This document shows, piece by piece, positions 8,199-18,590 of a DNA stretch of 64,000 nucleotides. The position numbers and the translations under genes were made by a program. The notes below the pieces were generated by a model. It did not search any database and was not told where the DNA came from. It saw only the letters and a program-made list of their open reading frames with translations. The stretch covers positions 544,661,602-544,725,601 of the forward strand of contig NC_064616.1 of NCBI RefSeq assembly GCF_023898315.1. The letters are read 5' to 3'. The stretch comes from Schistocerca nitens. Its lineage: Eukaryota; Arthropoda; Insecta; Orthoptera; Acrididae. Numbering within the stretch: position 1 is the first letter of the stretch; each line of letters opens with the position of its first letter.

Positions 8199-11162
8199 TC
8201 AGTCCTGAGACTGGTTTGATGCAGCTCTCCATGCTACTCTATCCTGTGCAAGCTTCTTCATCTCCCAGTACCTACTGCAACCTACATCCTTCTGAATCTG
8301 CTTAGTGTATTGATCTCTTGGTCTCCCTCTACGATTTTTACCCTCCACGCTGCCCTCCAATGCTAAATTTGTGATCCCTTGATGCCTCAAAACATGTCCT
8401 ACCAACCGATCCCTTCTTCTAGTCAAGTTGTGCCACAAACTTCTCTTCTCTCCAATCCTATTCAATACCTCCTCATTAGTTACGTGATCTACCCACCTTA
8501 TCTTCAGCATTCTTCTGTAGCACCACATTTCGAAAGCTTCTATTCTCTTCTTGTCCAAACTAGTTATCGTCCATGTCTCACTTCCATACATGGCTACACT
8601 CCATACAAATACTTTCAGAAACGACTTCCTGACACCTAAATCTATACTCGATGTTAACAAATTTCTCTTCTTGAGAAACGCTTTCCTTGCCATTGCCAGT
8701 CTACATTTTATATCCTCTCTACTTCGACCATCATCGGTTATTTTACTCCCTAAATAGCAAAACTCCTTTACTACTTTAAGTGTCTCATTTCCTAATCTAA
8801 TTCCCTCAGCATCACCCGACTTCATTTGACTACATTCCATTATCCTCGTTTTGCTTTTGTTGATGTTCATCTTATATCCTCCTTTCAAGACACTGTCCAT
8901 TCCATTCAACTGCTCTTCCAAGTCCTTTGCTGTCTCTGACAGAATTACAATGTCATCGGCGAACCTCAAAGTTTTTACTTCTTCTCCATGAATTTTAATA
9001 CCTACTCCGAATTTTTCTTTTGTTTCCTTTACTGCTTGCTCAATATACAGATTGAATAACATCGGGGAGAGGCTACAACCCTGTCTCACTCCTTTCCCAA
9101 CCACTGCTTCCCTTTCATGCCCCTCGACTCTTATAACTGCCATCTGGTTTCTGTACAAATTGTAAATAGCCTTTCGCTCCCTGTATTTTACCCCTGCCAC
9201 CTTCAGAATTTGAAAGAGAGTATTCCAGTCAACATTGTCAAAAGCTTTCTCTAAGTCTACAAATGCTAGAAACGTAGGTTTGCCTTTTCTTAATCTTTCT
9301 TCCAAGATAAGTCGTAAGGTCAGTATTGCCTCACGTGTTCCAACATTCCTACGGAATCCAAACTGATCTTCCCCGAGGTCAGCTTCTACCAGTTTTTCCA
9401 TTCGTCTGTAAAGAATTCGTGTTAGTATTTTGCAGCTGTGACTTATTAAACTGATAGTTCGGTAATTTTCACATCTGTCAACACCTGCTTTCTTTGGGAT
9501 TGGAATTATTATATTCTTCTTGAAGTCTGAGGGTATTTCGCCCGTCTCATACATCGTGCTCACCAGATGGTAGAGTTTTGTCATGACTGGCTCTCCCGAG
9601 GCCATCAGTAGTTCTAGTGGAATGTTGTCTACTCCCGGGGCCTTGTTTCGACTCAGGTCCTTCAGTGCTCTGTCAAACTCTTCACGCAGTATCTTATCTC
9701 CCATTTCATCTTCATCTACATCCTCTTCCATTTCCATAATATTGTCCTCAAGAACATCTCCCTTGTATAAACCCTCTATATATTCCTTCCACCTTTCTAC
9801 CTTCCCTTCTTTGCTTAGAACTGGGTTTCCATCTGAGCTCTTGATATTCATACAAGTGGTTCTCTTCTCTCCAAAGGTCTCTTTAATTTTCCTGTAGGCA
9901 GTATCTATCTTACCCCTAGTGAGACAAGCCTCTACATCCTTACATTTGTCCTCTCGCCATCCCTGCTTAGCCATTTTGCACTTCCTGTCGATCTCATTTT
10001 TGAGACGTTTGTATTCCTTTTTGCCTGCTTCATTTACTGCATTTTTATATTTTCTCCTTTCATCAATTAAATTCAATATTTCTTCTGTTACCCAAGGATT
10101 TCTATTAGCCCTCGTCTTTTTACCTAATTGATCGTCTGCTGCCTTCACCACTTCATCCCTCAGAGCTACCCATTCTTCTTCTACTGTATTTCTTTCCCCC
10201 ATTCCTGTCAATTGTTCCCTTATGCTCTCCCTGAAACTCTCTACAACCTCTGGTTCTTTCAGTTTGTCCAGGTCCCATCTCCTTAAATTCCCACCTTTTT
10301 GCAGTTTCTTCAGTTTCAATCTGCAGTTCATAACCAATAGATTGTGGTCAGAATCCACATCTGCCCCAGGAAATGTCTTACAATTTAAAACCTGGTTCCT
10401 AAATCTCTGTCTTACCATTATATAATCTATCTGAAACCTGTCAGTATCTCCTGGCTTCTTCCATGTATACAGCCTCCTTTCATGATTCTTGAACCAAGTG
10501 TTAGCTATGATTAAGTTATGCTCTGTGCAAAATTCTACAAGGCGGCTTCCTCTTTCATTCCTTCCCCCCAATCCATATTCACCTACTATGTTTCCTTCTC
10601 TCCCTTTTCCTACTGACGAATTCCAGTCACCCATGACTATTAAATTTTCGTCTCCCTTCACTACCTGAATAATTTCTTTTATCTCGTCATACATTTCATC
10701 TATTTGTTCATCATCTGCAGAGCTAGTTGGCATATATACTTGTACTACTGTAGTAGGCATGGGCTTTGTGTCTATCTTGGCCACAATAATGCGTTCACTA
10801 TGCTGTTTGTAGTAGCTAACCCGCACTCCTATTTTTTTATTCATTATTAAACCTACTCCTGCATTACCCCTATTTGATTTTGTATTTATAACCCTGTAAT
10901 CACCTGACCAAAAGTCTTGTTCCTCCTGCCACCGAACTTCACTAATTCCCACTATATCTAACTTTAACCTATCCATTTCCCTTTTTAAATTTTCTAACCT
11001 ACCTGCCCGATTAAGGGATCTGACATTCCACGCTCCGATCCGTAGAACGCCAGTTTTCTTTCTCCTGATAACGACGTCCTCTTGAGTAGTCCCCGCCCGG
11101 AGATCCGAATGGGGGACTATTTTACCTCCGGAATATTTTACCCAAGAGGACGCCATCATCAT
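8199..11162 (-). CDS. RTE endonuclease/reverse transcriptase, intact ORF
   Basis: A 987-residue open frame without stops. Residues ~40-275 are an APE-type endonuclease: GAWNVRSL (Asn46), ISEVRW (Glu75), VMGDWNSSVG (Asp179, Asn181), QIDYIMV and the terminal DSDHN (Asp272, His273). Residues ~500-790 are the reverse transcriptase: GVDNIPLELL, FVDLEKAFD (Asp636), GVRQGCSLSPMLFN and the active site RFADDIVIL (Asp736, Asp737). Residues ~800-980 carry FCYLGSKI, an SVAMYGSETWT block and NRRGRPRDQ, found in RTE-like C-termini. The endonuclease nicks target DNA and the RT copies the element RNA from that nick. All catalytic residues are present, so activity is plausible. The start (three Met codons in a row) is the first ATG of the frame. 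Confidence 0.92.
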   Translation of the reverse strand: MMMASSWVKYSGGKIVPHSDLRAGTTQEDVVIRRKKTGVLRIGAWNVRSLNRAGRLENLKREMDRLKLDIVGISEVRWQEEQDFWSGDYRVINTKSNRGNAGVGLIMNKKIGVRVSYYKQHSERIIVAKIDTKPMPTTVVQVYMPTSSADDEQIDEMYDEIKEIIQVVKGDENLIVMGDWNSSVGKGREGNIVGEYGLGGRNERGSRLVEFCTEHNLIIANTWFKNHERRLYTWKKPGDTDRFQIDYIMVRQRFRNQVLNCKTFPGADVDSDHNLLVMNCRLKLKKLQKGGNLRRWDLDKLKEPEVVESFRESIREQLTGMGERNTVEEEWVALRDEVVKAADDQLGKKTRANRNPWVTEEILNLIDERRKYKNAVNEAGKKEYKRLKNEIDRKCKMAKQGWREDKCKDVEACLTRGKIDTAYRKIKETFGEKRTTCMNIKSSDGNPVLSKEGKVERWKEYIEGLYKGDVLEDNIMEMEEDVDEDEMGDKILREEFDRALKDLSRNKAPGVDNIPLELLMASGEPVMTKLYHLVSTMYETGEIPSDFKKNIIIPIPKKAGVDRCENYRTISLISHSCKILTRILYRRMEKLVEADLGEDQFGFRRNVGTREAILTLRLILEERLRKGKPTFLAFVDLEKAFDNVDWNTLFQILKVAGVKYRERKAIYNLYRNQMAVIRVEGHEREAVVGKGVRQGCSLSPMLFNLYIEQAVKETKEKFGVGIKIHGEEVKTLRFADDIVILSETAKDLEEQLNGMDSVLKGGYKMNINKSKTRIMECSQMKSGDAEGIRLGNETLKVVKEFCYLGSKITDDGRSREDIKCRLAMARKAFLKKRNLLTSSIDLGVRKSFLKVFVWSVAMYGSETWTITSLDKKRIEAFEMWCYRRMLKIRWVDHVTNEEVLNRIGEKRSLWHNLTRRRDRLVGHVLRHQGITNLALEGSVEGKNRRGRPRDQYTKQIQKDVGCSRYWEMKKLAQDRVAWRAASNQSQD

Positions 11163-11470
11163 TTAATCATACAGTAGAGCTGCATGTCCTCGGGAAAAAT
11201 TACGGCTGTAGTTTCCCCTTGCTTTCAGCCGTTCGCAGTACCAGCACAGCAAGGCAGTTTTGGTTAATGTTACAAGGCCAGATCAGTCAATCATCCAGAC
11301 TGTTGCCCCTGCAACTACTGAAAAGGCTGCTGCCCCTCTTCAGGAACCACATGTTTGTCTGGCCTCTCAACAGATACCCCTCCGTTGTGGTTGCACCTAC
11401 GGTACGGCCATCTGTATCGCTGAGGCACGCAAGCCTCCCCACCAACGGCAAGGTCCATGGTTCATGGGGG
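11163..11470 (-). promoter_or_regulatory. RTE 5' UTR with base-pairing potential
   Basis: On the minus strand a stem can form between 11439-11448 (CCGTTGGTGG) and 11382-11390 (CCACAACGG), enclosing a GAGGC/GCCTC hairpin (11422-11437). RTE elements must carry their own promoter, and some relatives start with self-cleaving ribozymes. That role here is inference. Confidence 0.4.
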
Positions 11471-11480
11471 GTAGTATGCG
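11471..11480. repeat. Target-site duplication of the RTE, copy 2
   Basis: Exact copy of GTAGTATGCG at 8165-8174. Confidence 0.9.
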
Positions 11481-11965
11481 TTTAGAAATGAATATCTCGT
11501 GAGTTATGTTGTTGCTCACAACTAATTACGTGAAGTAGGAATCTATTGTTTCCCTGTTATTCAACTTACATTTCATTTATTTGCTAGACCATAGACACCA
11601 ATAAGTGTTTTAGAGTATTAAAGGGCATTCTTAAAGGTACTTCTGCTATCGTACTCAGCATTTAAAGTCGTTAAAATAGTACCTTCACATTTTATTTAAT
11701 TGCAATCTTACATTTTTATATTTCTAAGTAACATTCAAAATTCGCAATTGCAGAGTGATAGGAACCTTCGACCATTCGATTGATGTGTATATTCATATTG
11801 TATACTGTAGAATCAGTAGTGTTTGGCTTGCAATGCGGCAACTACGTATCCCAGCCCCTAGAGAACGTAACCAGCCAAAACTTTTAATATTTCAACTCTG
11901 AGTCTGAGAGTACGCATTTGAGGGCCACATCACTGATCACATTTTGTTTTCTTAAAGCCCGTAAT
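11481..11965 (+). mobile_element. Probable Gypsy-type LTR, downstream half
   Basis: Contiguous with 7840-8174 before the RTE inserted and directly upstream of a primer-binding site. It ends CCCGTAAT. No TG...CA termini are obvious and no second LTR copy is in the window, so the LTR call rests on position alone. Confidence 0.45.
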
Positions 11966-11983
11966 TGGGGGCTCGTCCGGTAT
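11966..11983 (+). other. tRNA-Pro primer-binding site
   Basis: TGGGGGCTCGTCCGGTAT matches the well-known primer-binding site complementary to the 3' end of tRNA-Pro at 17 of 18 positions. It marks where minus-strand synthesis of an LTR element would start. Confidence 0.7.
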
Positions 11984-12954
11984 TTGTGTCCTGCAAAGTG
12001 CTAATTCCTTTGCTGTCTGCTATTCAGCGAACTATGCGAAGTGTGGAAACCTTTGCAAATCCAGTAGAGATTTCTGTAGGGTGAACCTTTCACAAAACAC
12101 AGTGTGAGATCGGTTTTTTCCCCAAGTAGGTGTCTGGATTTAGTTAAATTACTCATTAATTTTTACAACTAACACATGCCATAGATAGAGGTCCTAATCT
12201 ATCACATTAAAGGCAATTTGCGTGGGGGTTCGGTGTGTAAATAAGTTTCAGTGCAGTGAAAAGTAGCGGTTAGCGCATTTAACAGACAGGGGTATCGGAG
12301 ATTGTTGGAACACACAGTAACCAGCGGCAGCTACAGTTACTTTATTGCGACTTATCCAGTGGCGGACGCAGTTCAACAGCAGTACGACAGCAGCTTCTTC
12401 GTGTACTCCAGGGCAGTATTCAGTGTCGACTTCCACTGCGACTGACGGCATCACCATGGCCGAGGGAACCATCTCAGCTCAGATAAATGCTGCGTAAATA
12501 GTGAGACAGTGTTTAACTCTGAAGTTGAAGCTCCAGTTATAGATCTCGCGAATATAAAATAGTCACCTATATGTGTAATTCTGAAAACGGAAGTGAGTCG
12601 GTTAGTCTCAAATCAGAGCGCGATAGTGTAACTAGTAGGAATTCAGGAAAGGGGAAGAATGCATGGGAGATATGATGTCCCAGCTAATGCTAAGTGGAAG
12701 AACTAACAGAAAATTTAGAGAGGGCTGAAGTAAATAGTGTGGATGAGCGAAGTTTGTGTAATGAAGGTTTTACGAATTGGTATATGAAGGATGGGAAGAC
12801 AAGGGACGAGATGCAGAAAATTATTTATTAAGGGAGAAATATTTAGAAAGAAAGGAAATGGTAAATGTACTGAAAATTATTGAAATTAAAGTTGGCAAAG
12901 AAATGGTAGATGCACTTCTTGATTCAAGTAGTAATGTGTCAGCAGTGTGGTGAA
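11984..12954 (+). pseudogene. Gypsy-like leader, gag and protease start, degraded
   Basis: About 850 bp downstream of the primer site without a sustained frame lead to EIKVGKEMVDALLDSSSNVSAVW at 12885-12950 (read in two overlapping parts). This is the start of a retroviral-type aspartic protease: (I/V)xVG, then L-L-D-S-G-x-N-V-S. The catalytic D-S-G triad reads D-S-S. Sequence upstream is acidic and Lys-rich and probably gag-derived. The element is cut at 12954 by an antisense non-LTR fragment; RT and integrase are absent. Confidence 0.55.
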
Positions 12955-13345
12955 GGCAAGGACCCCAGTATTGAACGAATGGTTGGGACACGAACTGCAA
13001 TTGGAAGCCCTTACCTGGGCCGACAATGCAGGAGATGAACGGCCATAGGTGGGAAATGGATCCGGTAATTCCAATGCGCAGGAGAGTTACGAACGTGTGC
13101 AATTTAACTGGCCAGCAGTTGTGCACACCTATCCTGCAATGGAAAGACTCCGGCCTCCAGCAGGACGCTGGTCACCAGACTCGTCCTGAAAGCTCCTGTC
13201 GCTAGGCGAACGCCACAATGGTGCACTGGGTCGAGTAAATGCCGAAACATAAACGAGACTTCCATAGTCAAGGCGGGATTCAACAAGGGCTCTGTAGAGA
13301 TGCGGCAGCGTAGAGCGTTATGCACCCCAGCTGGTGGTGCTCAGG
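12955..13345 (-). pseudogene. Jockey-like RT C-terminal fragment
   Basis: Minus-strand frame 13104-13325 reads HLLDPVHHCGVRLATGAFRT and LEAGVFPLQDRCAQLLAS. The L-D-x-V-H-x-x-G-L-R-L-x-x-G-A-F-R block and the E-x-G-x-P-L segment follow the RT domain in jockey-group elements. A frameshift and a stop near 13104 end the frame. The 3' part continues in degraded form to about 12955. Confidence 0.65.
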
Positions 13346-14665
13346 CAGCGCCTATTAGACGATGGGGGTTCGACAGCCGATAAGCTACAATCATTCCAGC
13401 AGGAAGGAGCTACACAGCTCGTGTTCTCTCTAGTTCAACCATGCCTAGACGGTCAATACCGCGGCTCGATCGCGTCTGCATCGGTACTTTGTGCCAGGAA
13501 GAGCTCTCAACAAGGGATGTGTCCAGAAGTCTCGGAGTGAACGAAAGCGATGTTGCTGAGACATGGAGGAGATACAGAGAGGCAGAAACCGTCGATTACA
13601 TTCCTCGCTCAGGCCGCCCAAGAGCTGCTACTGCTGTGGAAGACCGCTGCCTATGGATTATGGCTCGGAGGAACCCTGACAGCAACGCCACCATGATGAA
13701 TAATGCTTTGCATGCGGCTACACGATATCGTGTTATGAGTGAGACGGTGCTCAACTTGTTGCACGATGCGCAACATTACTCCCGACGTCCATGACGAGGT
13801 CCATCTCTGCAACCACGACACCTTGAAAAGTGGCACAGATGGGCCCAACAACACGCCGAATCGACCGCTCGGGATTGGCATCACGTTCTCCTCACCGATG
13901 GGTGTCGCATATGCCTTCAAGCAGACTATCGTCGGAGACGTATTTGGAGGCCACCCATCAGGCTGACGGCTTTAGACACACAATCCAGTGAGTGCATCAA
14001 TGTGGAGGTTCCCTGCTGTTTGGGGGTGGCATTATGTGGGGCCGACACACTCCGCTGGTGGTCATGGAAGGCGCCGTAACGGCTGTACGATACGTGAATC
14101 CCATCCCTCGATAGTGCAGCCATATCGGCAGCATACTGGCGAGGCATTTGTCTTCATGGAGGAAATTCGCGCCCCCATCGTGCGCATCTTGTGAATGGCT
14201 TCCTTGAGGATAACGACATCGCTGGACTAGCGTGGTAAGCATGTTTCCCAGACATGAACCCCATTGAACATGCCTGGGATAGACTGAAAACGGCTGTTTG
14301 TGGATGACGTGACGCACCAACCACTCTGAGGGATCTATGCCGAATCGCCGTTGAGGAGTGGGACAATGTGGACCTACAGTGCCTTGATGAACTTGTGGAT
14401 AGTATGCCACGAAGAATACCGGCACGGATCAATGCAAGAGGACGTGTTACTGGGTATTAGAAGTACCGGTGTGTACAGCAGTCTGGACCACCACCTCTGA
14501 AGGTCTCGTTGTATGGTGGTACTACATGCAATTTGTAGTTTTCATTAGCTATAAAAAGCGAGTCAATTATCTTTATGTTGATCTCTATTCCAATTTTCTG
14601 TAAACGTTCCGGAACTCTCGGAACCGAGGTGATGCAAAAATGTTGTTGATGTGTGTATGTGAGCA
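13346..14665 (+). mobile_element. Tc1-like transposon, 5' end truncated
   Basis: Holds a nearly full-length transposase pseudogene, with 100 bp of leader and a 200-bp tail (GGTCTCGTTGTATGGTGGTA) belonging to a Tc1 family very widespread in arthropods. The left terminal repeat is missing; the right terminus is not exactly placed. Confidence 0.75.
13441..14459 (+). pseudogene. Tc1-like transposase pseudogene
   Basis: ATG at 13441 begins MPRRSIPRLDRVCIGTLC, a Tc1-type paired-like DNA-binding domain with the GRPR-like hinge IPRSGRPRAA at residues ~56-65. A TGA at 13792-13794 replaces a Trp codon. Downstream, across several frameshifts, follow a DGCRICL-like block where D-E-C/S is expected (Glu changed to Gly), a GGGIMWG-like block near 14030, and MNPIEHAWDRL near 14260 (preceded by PD) before a C-terminus ending at a TAG at 14457-14459. 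Order and spacing match a ~340-residue Tc1 transposase. It is inactive. Confidence 0.85.
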
Positions 14666-15480
14666 TCGATTAATGAGCATACCCACAATGTTTGTGACCT
14701 GCGGAGTATACAGGAAGCACTACAGCACTCTGAATACTCTCAGTTCAATTATACCTACCCAATATCTTTGAAAGTAAACAGTTATAAAGTATACGTTCAG
14801 TAAATATAATACGTCTGTGAGTGTGAATGTGTCTGTACAGTTCATGCCAAACTGTCAAACACATACATGTATGTGATCGTTAAGGACGATGGTTCTTGCG
14901 TCCTATGAAACAAGTAAATATATCTGGTGGCACTTTGTGTTTTGAATAATTACGATCAGTGGGCACAATATTTAAAACATCTGTTTACTTAAATTAGGAA
15001 ATGTAAAAACGTAATACTAGGAATTTCATGTAGAAGTGCTTGATTTTAAGTTTTACAGTTTGAACAGTTAATGACTCTCCTCTAAGCGATGCTAGCAAGT
15101 GATGAAGTCACACCTCAAGTTCACACGAGTTATATAAACTATTGTGTAAGCAAGCGCACACAAGGACACTGTGAAAGAACGGTAAGCAACCACTGCTTCC
15201 GGGCTCACTTTATGGGGAATACTGACTGCTGCATCGGACTGTCGAAATGGAGTGCTGAGCGGATAATCGTTATTGACTTAAACTTTGCACCTCAAAATTT
15301 TAAAATTAGCCTGCTAGTGATACTCAGCCAGTGCATGTTGTGGACATGGACATTTATAAAACTTCCCAGTGAAATATGGGGCACGTCCTGAGTAATAGGC
15401 AATAAATTAAATAATATACAAAACGCACGCAGAGGTGACGAAAGCCATTCAATTCCTCCTAATGTCGTCTCAGACCTCAT
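14666..15480. other. No recognisable feature
   Basis: A short open frame at 15089-15391 has no family motifs and no splice or promoter context; I see nothing else. Confidence 0.5.
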
Positions 15481-16800
15481 TTTGCCCGACATAATGTAGC
15501 AGCTGGAAGTGGCATGAACTCAACATGTCGCTGGAAGTGCCCTGCAGGAATATTGAGCCATGCTGCCTGTATAGCATCCCATAATTCCTAAAGTGTTGTC
15601 TGAGCCAGAATTTGTGCACGAAGTGACCTCTCGATTATATCCCATAAATGTTGGATGGAATTCATGTCGGGCGATTTGGGTAACCAAATCATTCGCTCTA
15701 AATGTCCAGAATATTCTTTGTTACGATGTAAAGTCAAGCGCCGTCACGTCAGTCTGGAACGGTAAAGAAGAGAAGGCTGTGAGAGGAAGTCAGCCAATCG
15801 CACGCTGACTGGCCCGCTTCCAGGACGACAACGCGACAGCAGCGGCCCCTATGTGAAGACAACATAAACGCCGCTCCAGACTGGTGGCTGTCACTTCGAT
15901 AGTAGCGTCAACGTTAGCAACTTCAATAGCAGATTCAAGATTAGCTGTTTGGATAGCAGCATCAATGATAGCGACTGAAATAGCAGTTCAGGACAGACTT
16001 GTCAGTTAGAGATTAGCAGTCACTGCAAAGACTTATTATTACGTAAGTCGCCCTTTGCTTGCCACACATATGTGTAACTGCCAAATATAAGTAGTGCATT
16101 TGATTAATTGAGATAAAATTCATTAATACGACTTGTTTCGTTGTTTTTCTAGCGAAACGAGTACGCAGAATTTCTAGACACAACCAGATTGACGACGAGG
16201 CTCGTCCAAACTGATTCCTCAAACAAATCGCGAAAAATTGTTGCTCAGCGCACGGTCATTGATAAAAATTTCATCGTTGTTTGGAACATGAAGTCCAATA
16301 ACGGCTGCAAATGATCTCCAAGTAGTCGAACACAACCAAAACAAAGCCCATTCCATGCAAACACAGCCCACACCGTTATGGAGCCACCACCAGCTTGCAC
16401 AGTGCCTTGTTGAGAAGTTGTGTCGATGGCTTCGTAGGGTCTTCACCACACTCGAACCCAATCGTCAGCTCTAACCCACTGAAATCTGGACTCATCTGAC
16501 CACATCATGGTTTTTCAGCATCTATGGTTCAACCGATATGGTCACGAGCCCAGAAGAGGCGCTGCAGGCCACGTCGTGCTGTTAGTGAAAGCACTCGCGT
16601 CGGTAGTCTGCTGGCATAGCCCATGAACGCCAGATTTCGTCCCACTGTACTAAAGGATACGTTCGTCGTACGTCCCACGTAGATTTTTGTGGTTATTTAA
16701 CGAAGTGTTTCTTGTCTGTTAGCATTGACTAAGCAAACGCAGTTCTCGGTCGTTGAGAGGGAGCTATCAATGGTGAGAGATAATGCCTGAAATTTGTACC
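15480..16800 (-). pseudogene. Tc1-like transposase pseudogene, antisense
   Basis: Minus strand, N- to C-terminal: text near 16480 reads ADDWVRVW, then GTVQAGGGSI and VWAVFAWNG near 16370, a decayed catalytic region at 16220-16280, an insertion, then MIWLPKSPDMNSIQHLWDII at 15640-15700 and ELWDAIQAAWLNIPAGHFQ at 15540-15600. These are the W-R-x-x-D-E/GGGSxMVWG/SPDxNPIEHLWD blocks of Tc1 elements. Several stops (including TAG within the third block) show decay. Confidence 0.7.
15736..16199. mobile_element. Insertion within the Tc1 remnant, possibly a solo LTR
   Basis: About 465 bp unrelated to Tc1 split the transposase between its second and third catalytic blocks. It includes a run of related phrases (GATAGTAGCGTCAACGTTAG, AATAGCAGATTCAAGATTAG, GATAGCAGCATCAATGATAG), which form a degenerate ~30-bp tandem motif. 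Size would suit a solo LTR, but clean termini and target duplication are not seen. Confidence 0.35.
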
Positions 16801-17095
16801 GAGAATAACAGTCTTAAACTGTGGATCTCGGAATAATGAGTTTCCTAACGAATTCAGAAATGGAATGTCCTATGAATCTAGCTCCTACCACGTTTCCACA
16901 TTCAAAGTCTGGTAACTCCGATCGTGTGGCCATAACCACGTCAGAAACCAATTCACATCAGTGACACGTGTACAAATGACAACTCCTGCAATTTACTTCT
17001 CCTCTATTCATCGTGTATGCGATACTACGGCCATCTGTATATGTGCATATCGCTACCTCATGACTTTTGACACCTCAGTGTACGGTTCAATGGAC

Positions 17096-17373
17096 AGTGA
17101 ACAGACCGCTAAGCTTAAAGAAAAGAGAAAAATGGTCCCCAACCGAAACACAACACCAAAAAATAGTTAATGTAGAGTAACGAACTTCCGGGGATATGTT
17201 TGTCTAGGTAACATAATTATGGGAACACCATTGCAAGGTGACTGTATAATGTAAGCACGAGATAAGCCACTGGAAATGTGAAATGCTGGTACAGTAATAA
17301 CGGGTGTAAGAACGAGAATGTTGAATGCAAGCATACAAACGTTCAAGCATTGTATTCTAGAGGCACCAAGCGT
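17096..17373. other. No recognisable feature
   Basis: Spacer between the Tc1-like element and the SINE; no motif recognised. Confidence 0.4.
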
Positions 17374-17596
17374 GAGTTTAATTCATGGTTGGTTGGTTGG
17401 TTTTGGGGAAGGAGACCAGACAGCGAGGTCATCGGTCTCATCGGATTAGGGAAGGAAGTCGGCCGTGCCCTTTCAAAGGAACCATCCCGGCAATTGCCTG
17501 GAGCGATTTAGGGAAATCACGGAAAACCTAAATCAGGATGGCCGGACGCGGGATTGAACCGTCGTCCTCCCGAATGCGAGTCGAGTTAATTGATGG
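17374..17596 (-). mobile_element. tRNA-derived SINE (family A), 5' truncated
   Basis: Same family as 25305-25556 and 35224-35461, in minus orientation: TTGGTTGGTTGG tail, CGGCCGTGCCCTTTCAAAGG body, and part of the tRNA-like head (GGGATTGAACCGTCGTCC, box B on the minus strand). Flanks GAGTTTAATTCATGG and GAGTTAATTGATGG look like an imperfect duplication. Box A is missing. It resembles a short interspersed repeat reported from Schistocerca (from memory). Confidence 0.75.
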
Positions 17597-18590
17597 TGTT
17601 CCATACCTGAGGCACTTGGTCGGTCAATACATGGACAGTTAATGCTGTTTGTGAGTGGCACTGGAGTTGTCGTCCAATAATTTATCATATGAGTACGATT
17701 GGAGAAAGATCTGGTGACCGAGCAGACCTAGGAAACATCACGACGCTCTGTGCAACATGCCGGTTTACCACAGTGGCACGTGGGTGAGTGTTATCCAGCT
17801 GGAAAACACACCATGGAATGGTTTTCATGAATGACAGCACAGCAGATCGAATGACCAGCCTGACGTGCACATTTGCCTTCTGTCATACGAAACCACACCC
17901 CATACCGTTACTCCAGGTGTCGAGTACGCAAACTGGTTGGCTGCAGGTAATCAAGTGGTCTCCTTCTGATCAAAATACGGCCATCACTGGCACAGTGGTG
18001 GAATCAGCTTTCACTAGAAAGTACAACAGACTTCCACCCTGCCCACCGATGGCTTCTCGCTTGACACCAATGACGTCACAAATGGCGGTAATTCAAGGTC
18101 AGTGCAACCTACGCTACAGGGCGTCTGGCTCGGAGCTGTCCTCGGTGGGACCGATTTGTAGCAGATCGTTGTCACTGTGATGCCAAGTCCTGCTTATATT
18201 TCTGCTCCAGATATGGTACGATGCGCCAGAGGGATAAACCGATCACGATGGTCTTTCCTCTCATACTACATTGTCGTCCGGCGCCTAGCCTTGCGATCGT
18301 TCATTCCCGTGACCGCCACTGCCAGGAATCATGTACAGTGATTACATTACTGCTTCGTCTCTCTGTAGGATTGCAGAAGGAATTTCCAGCTTCTCGTAGC
18401 CCTATTACACGACCCTATTCAAACCGAATAAGGTGTTGACAAAGTCGTCTTTCTCACCTTAGAGGCATTCTTGACTTACATAAACTCACCACATCCGGCC
18501 TCGAAAGTAACTAAATACACGCTGTAATGGTCCTGAGTGTGAAATTAAACCTTATTTGCATTCTTATGCATCTGGGGGAAAATTCGAGTG
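17597..18590 (-). pseudogene. Tc1-like transposase pseudogene, antisense
   Basis: Minus-strand frame 17685-17870 reads VFQLDNTHPRATVVNRHVAQ then PRSARSPDLSPIVLI. This is the Q-x-D-N-A-R-P-H-T-A block followed by W-P-A-R-S-P-D-L-S-P-I of Tc1-like transposases. Upstream text to about 18480 fits the rest of the protein in broken frames. It belongs with the copies at 26030-27070 and 45960-46870 judging by motif wording. No complete frame survives. Confidence 0.65.

Larger units (their letters stand above)
8175..11470 (-). mobile_element. Full-length RTE-type non-LTR retrotransposon
   Basis: A 3.3-kb element in minus orientation, bounded by a perfect 10-bp duplication. It has one long ORF, about 300 bp of 5' UTR starting CCCCCATGAACCATGG, and a 3' UTR of only 24 bp consisting mainly of (CAA)n. 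A single endonuclease-plus-RT ORF with a minimal 3' end and microsatellite tail is the RTE design. Intact ORF, complete 5' end and perfect duplication suggest a recent insertion. It sits inside the probable leader or LTR of a Gypsy-like element. Confidence 0.88.
15480..17095 (-). mobile_element. Tc1-like transposon, antisense, split by an insertion
   Basis: Two stretches of antisense Tc1-like transposase (15480-15735 and about 16200-16800) are separated by about 465 bp of unrelated sequence. The 5' leader reaches about 17095. Confidence 0.65.

Noticed and set aside
9583-10425. Plus-strand frames of 60-104 codons
   Set aside because: Shadows of the antisense RTE ORF.
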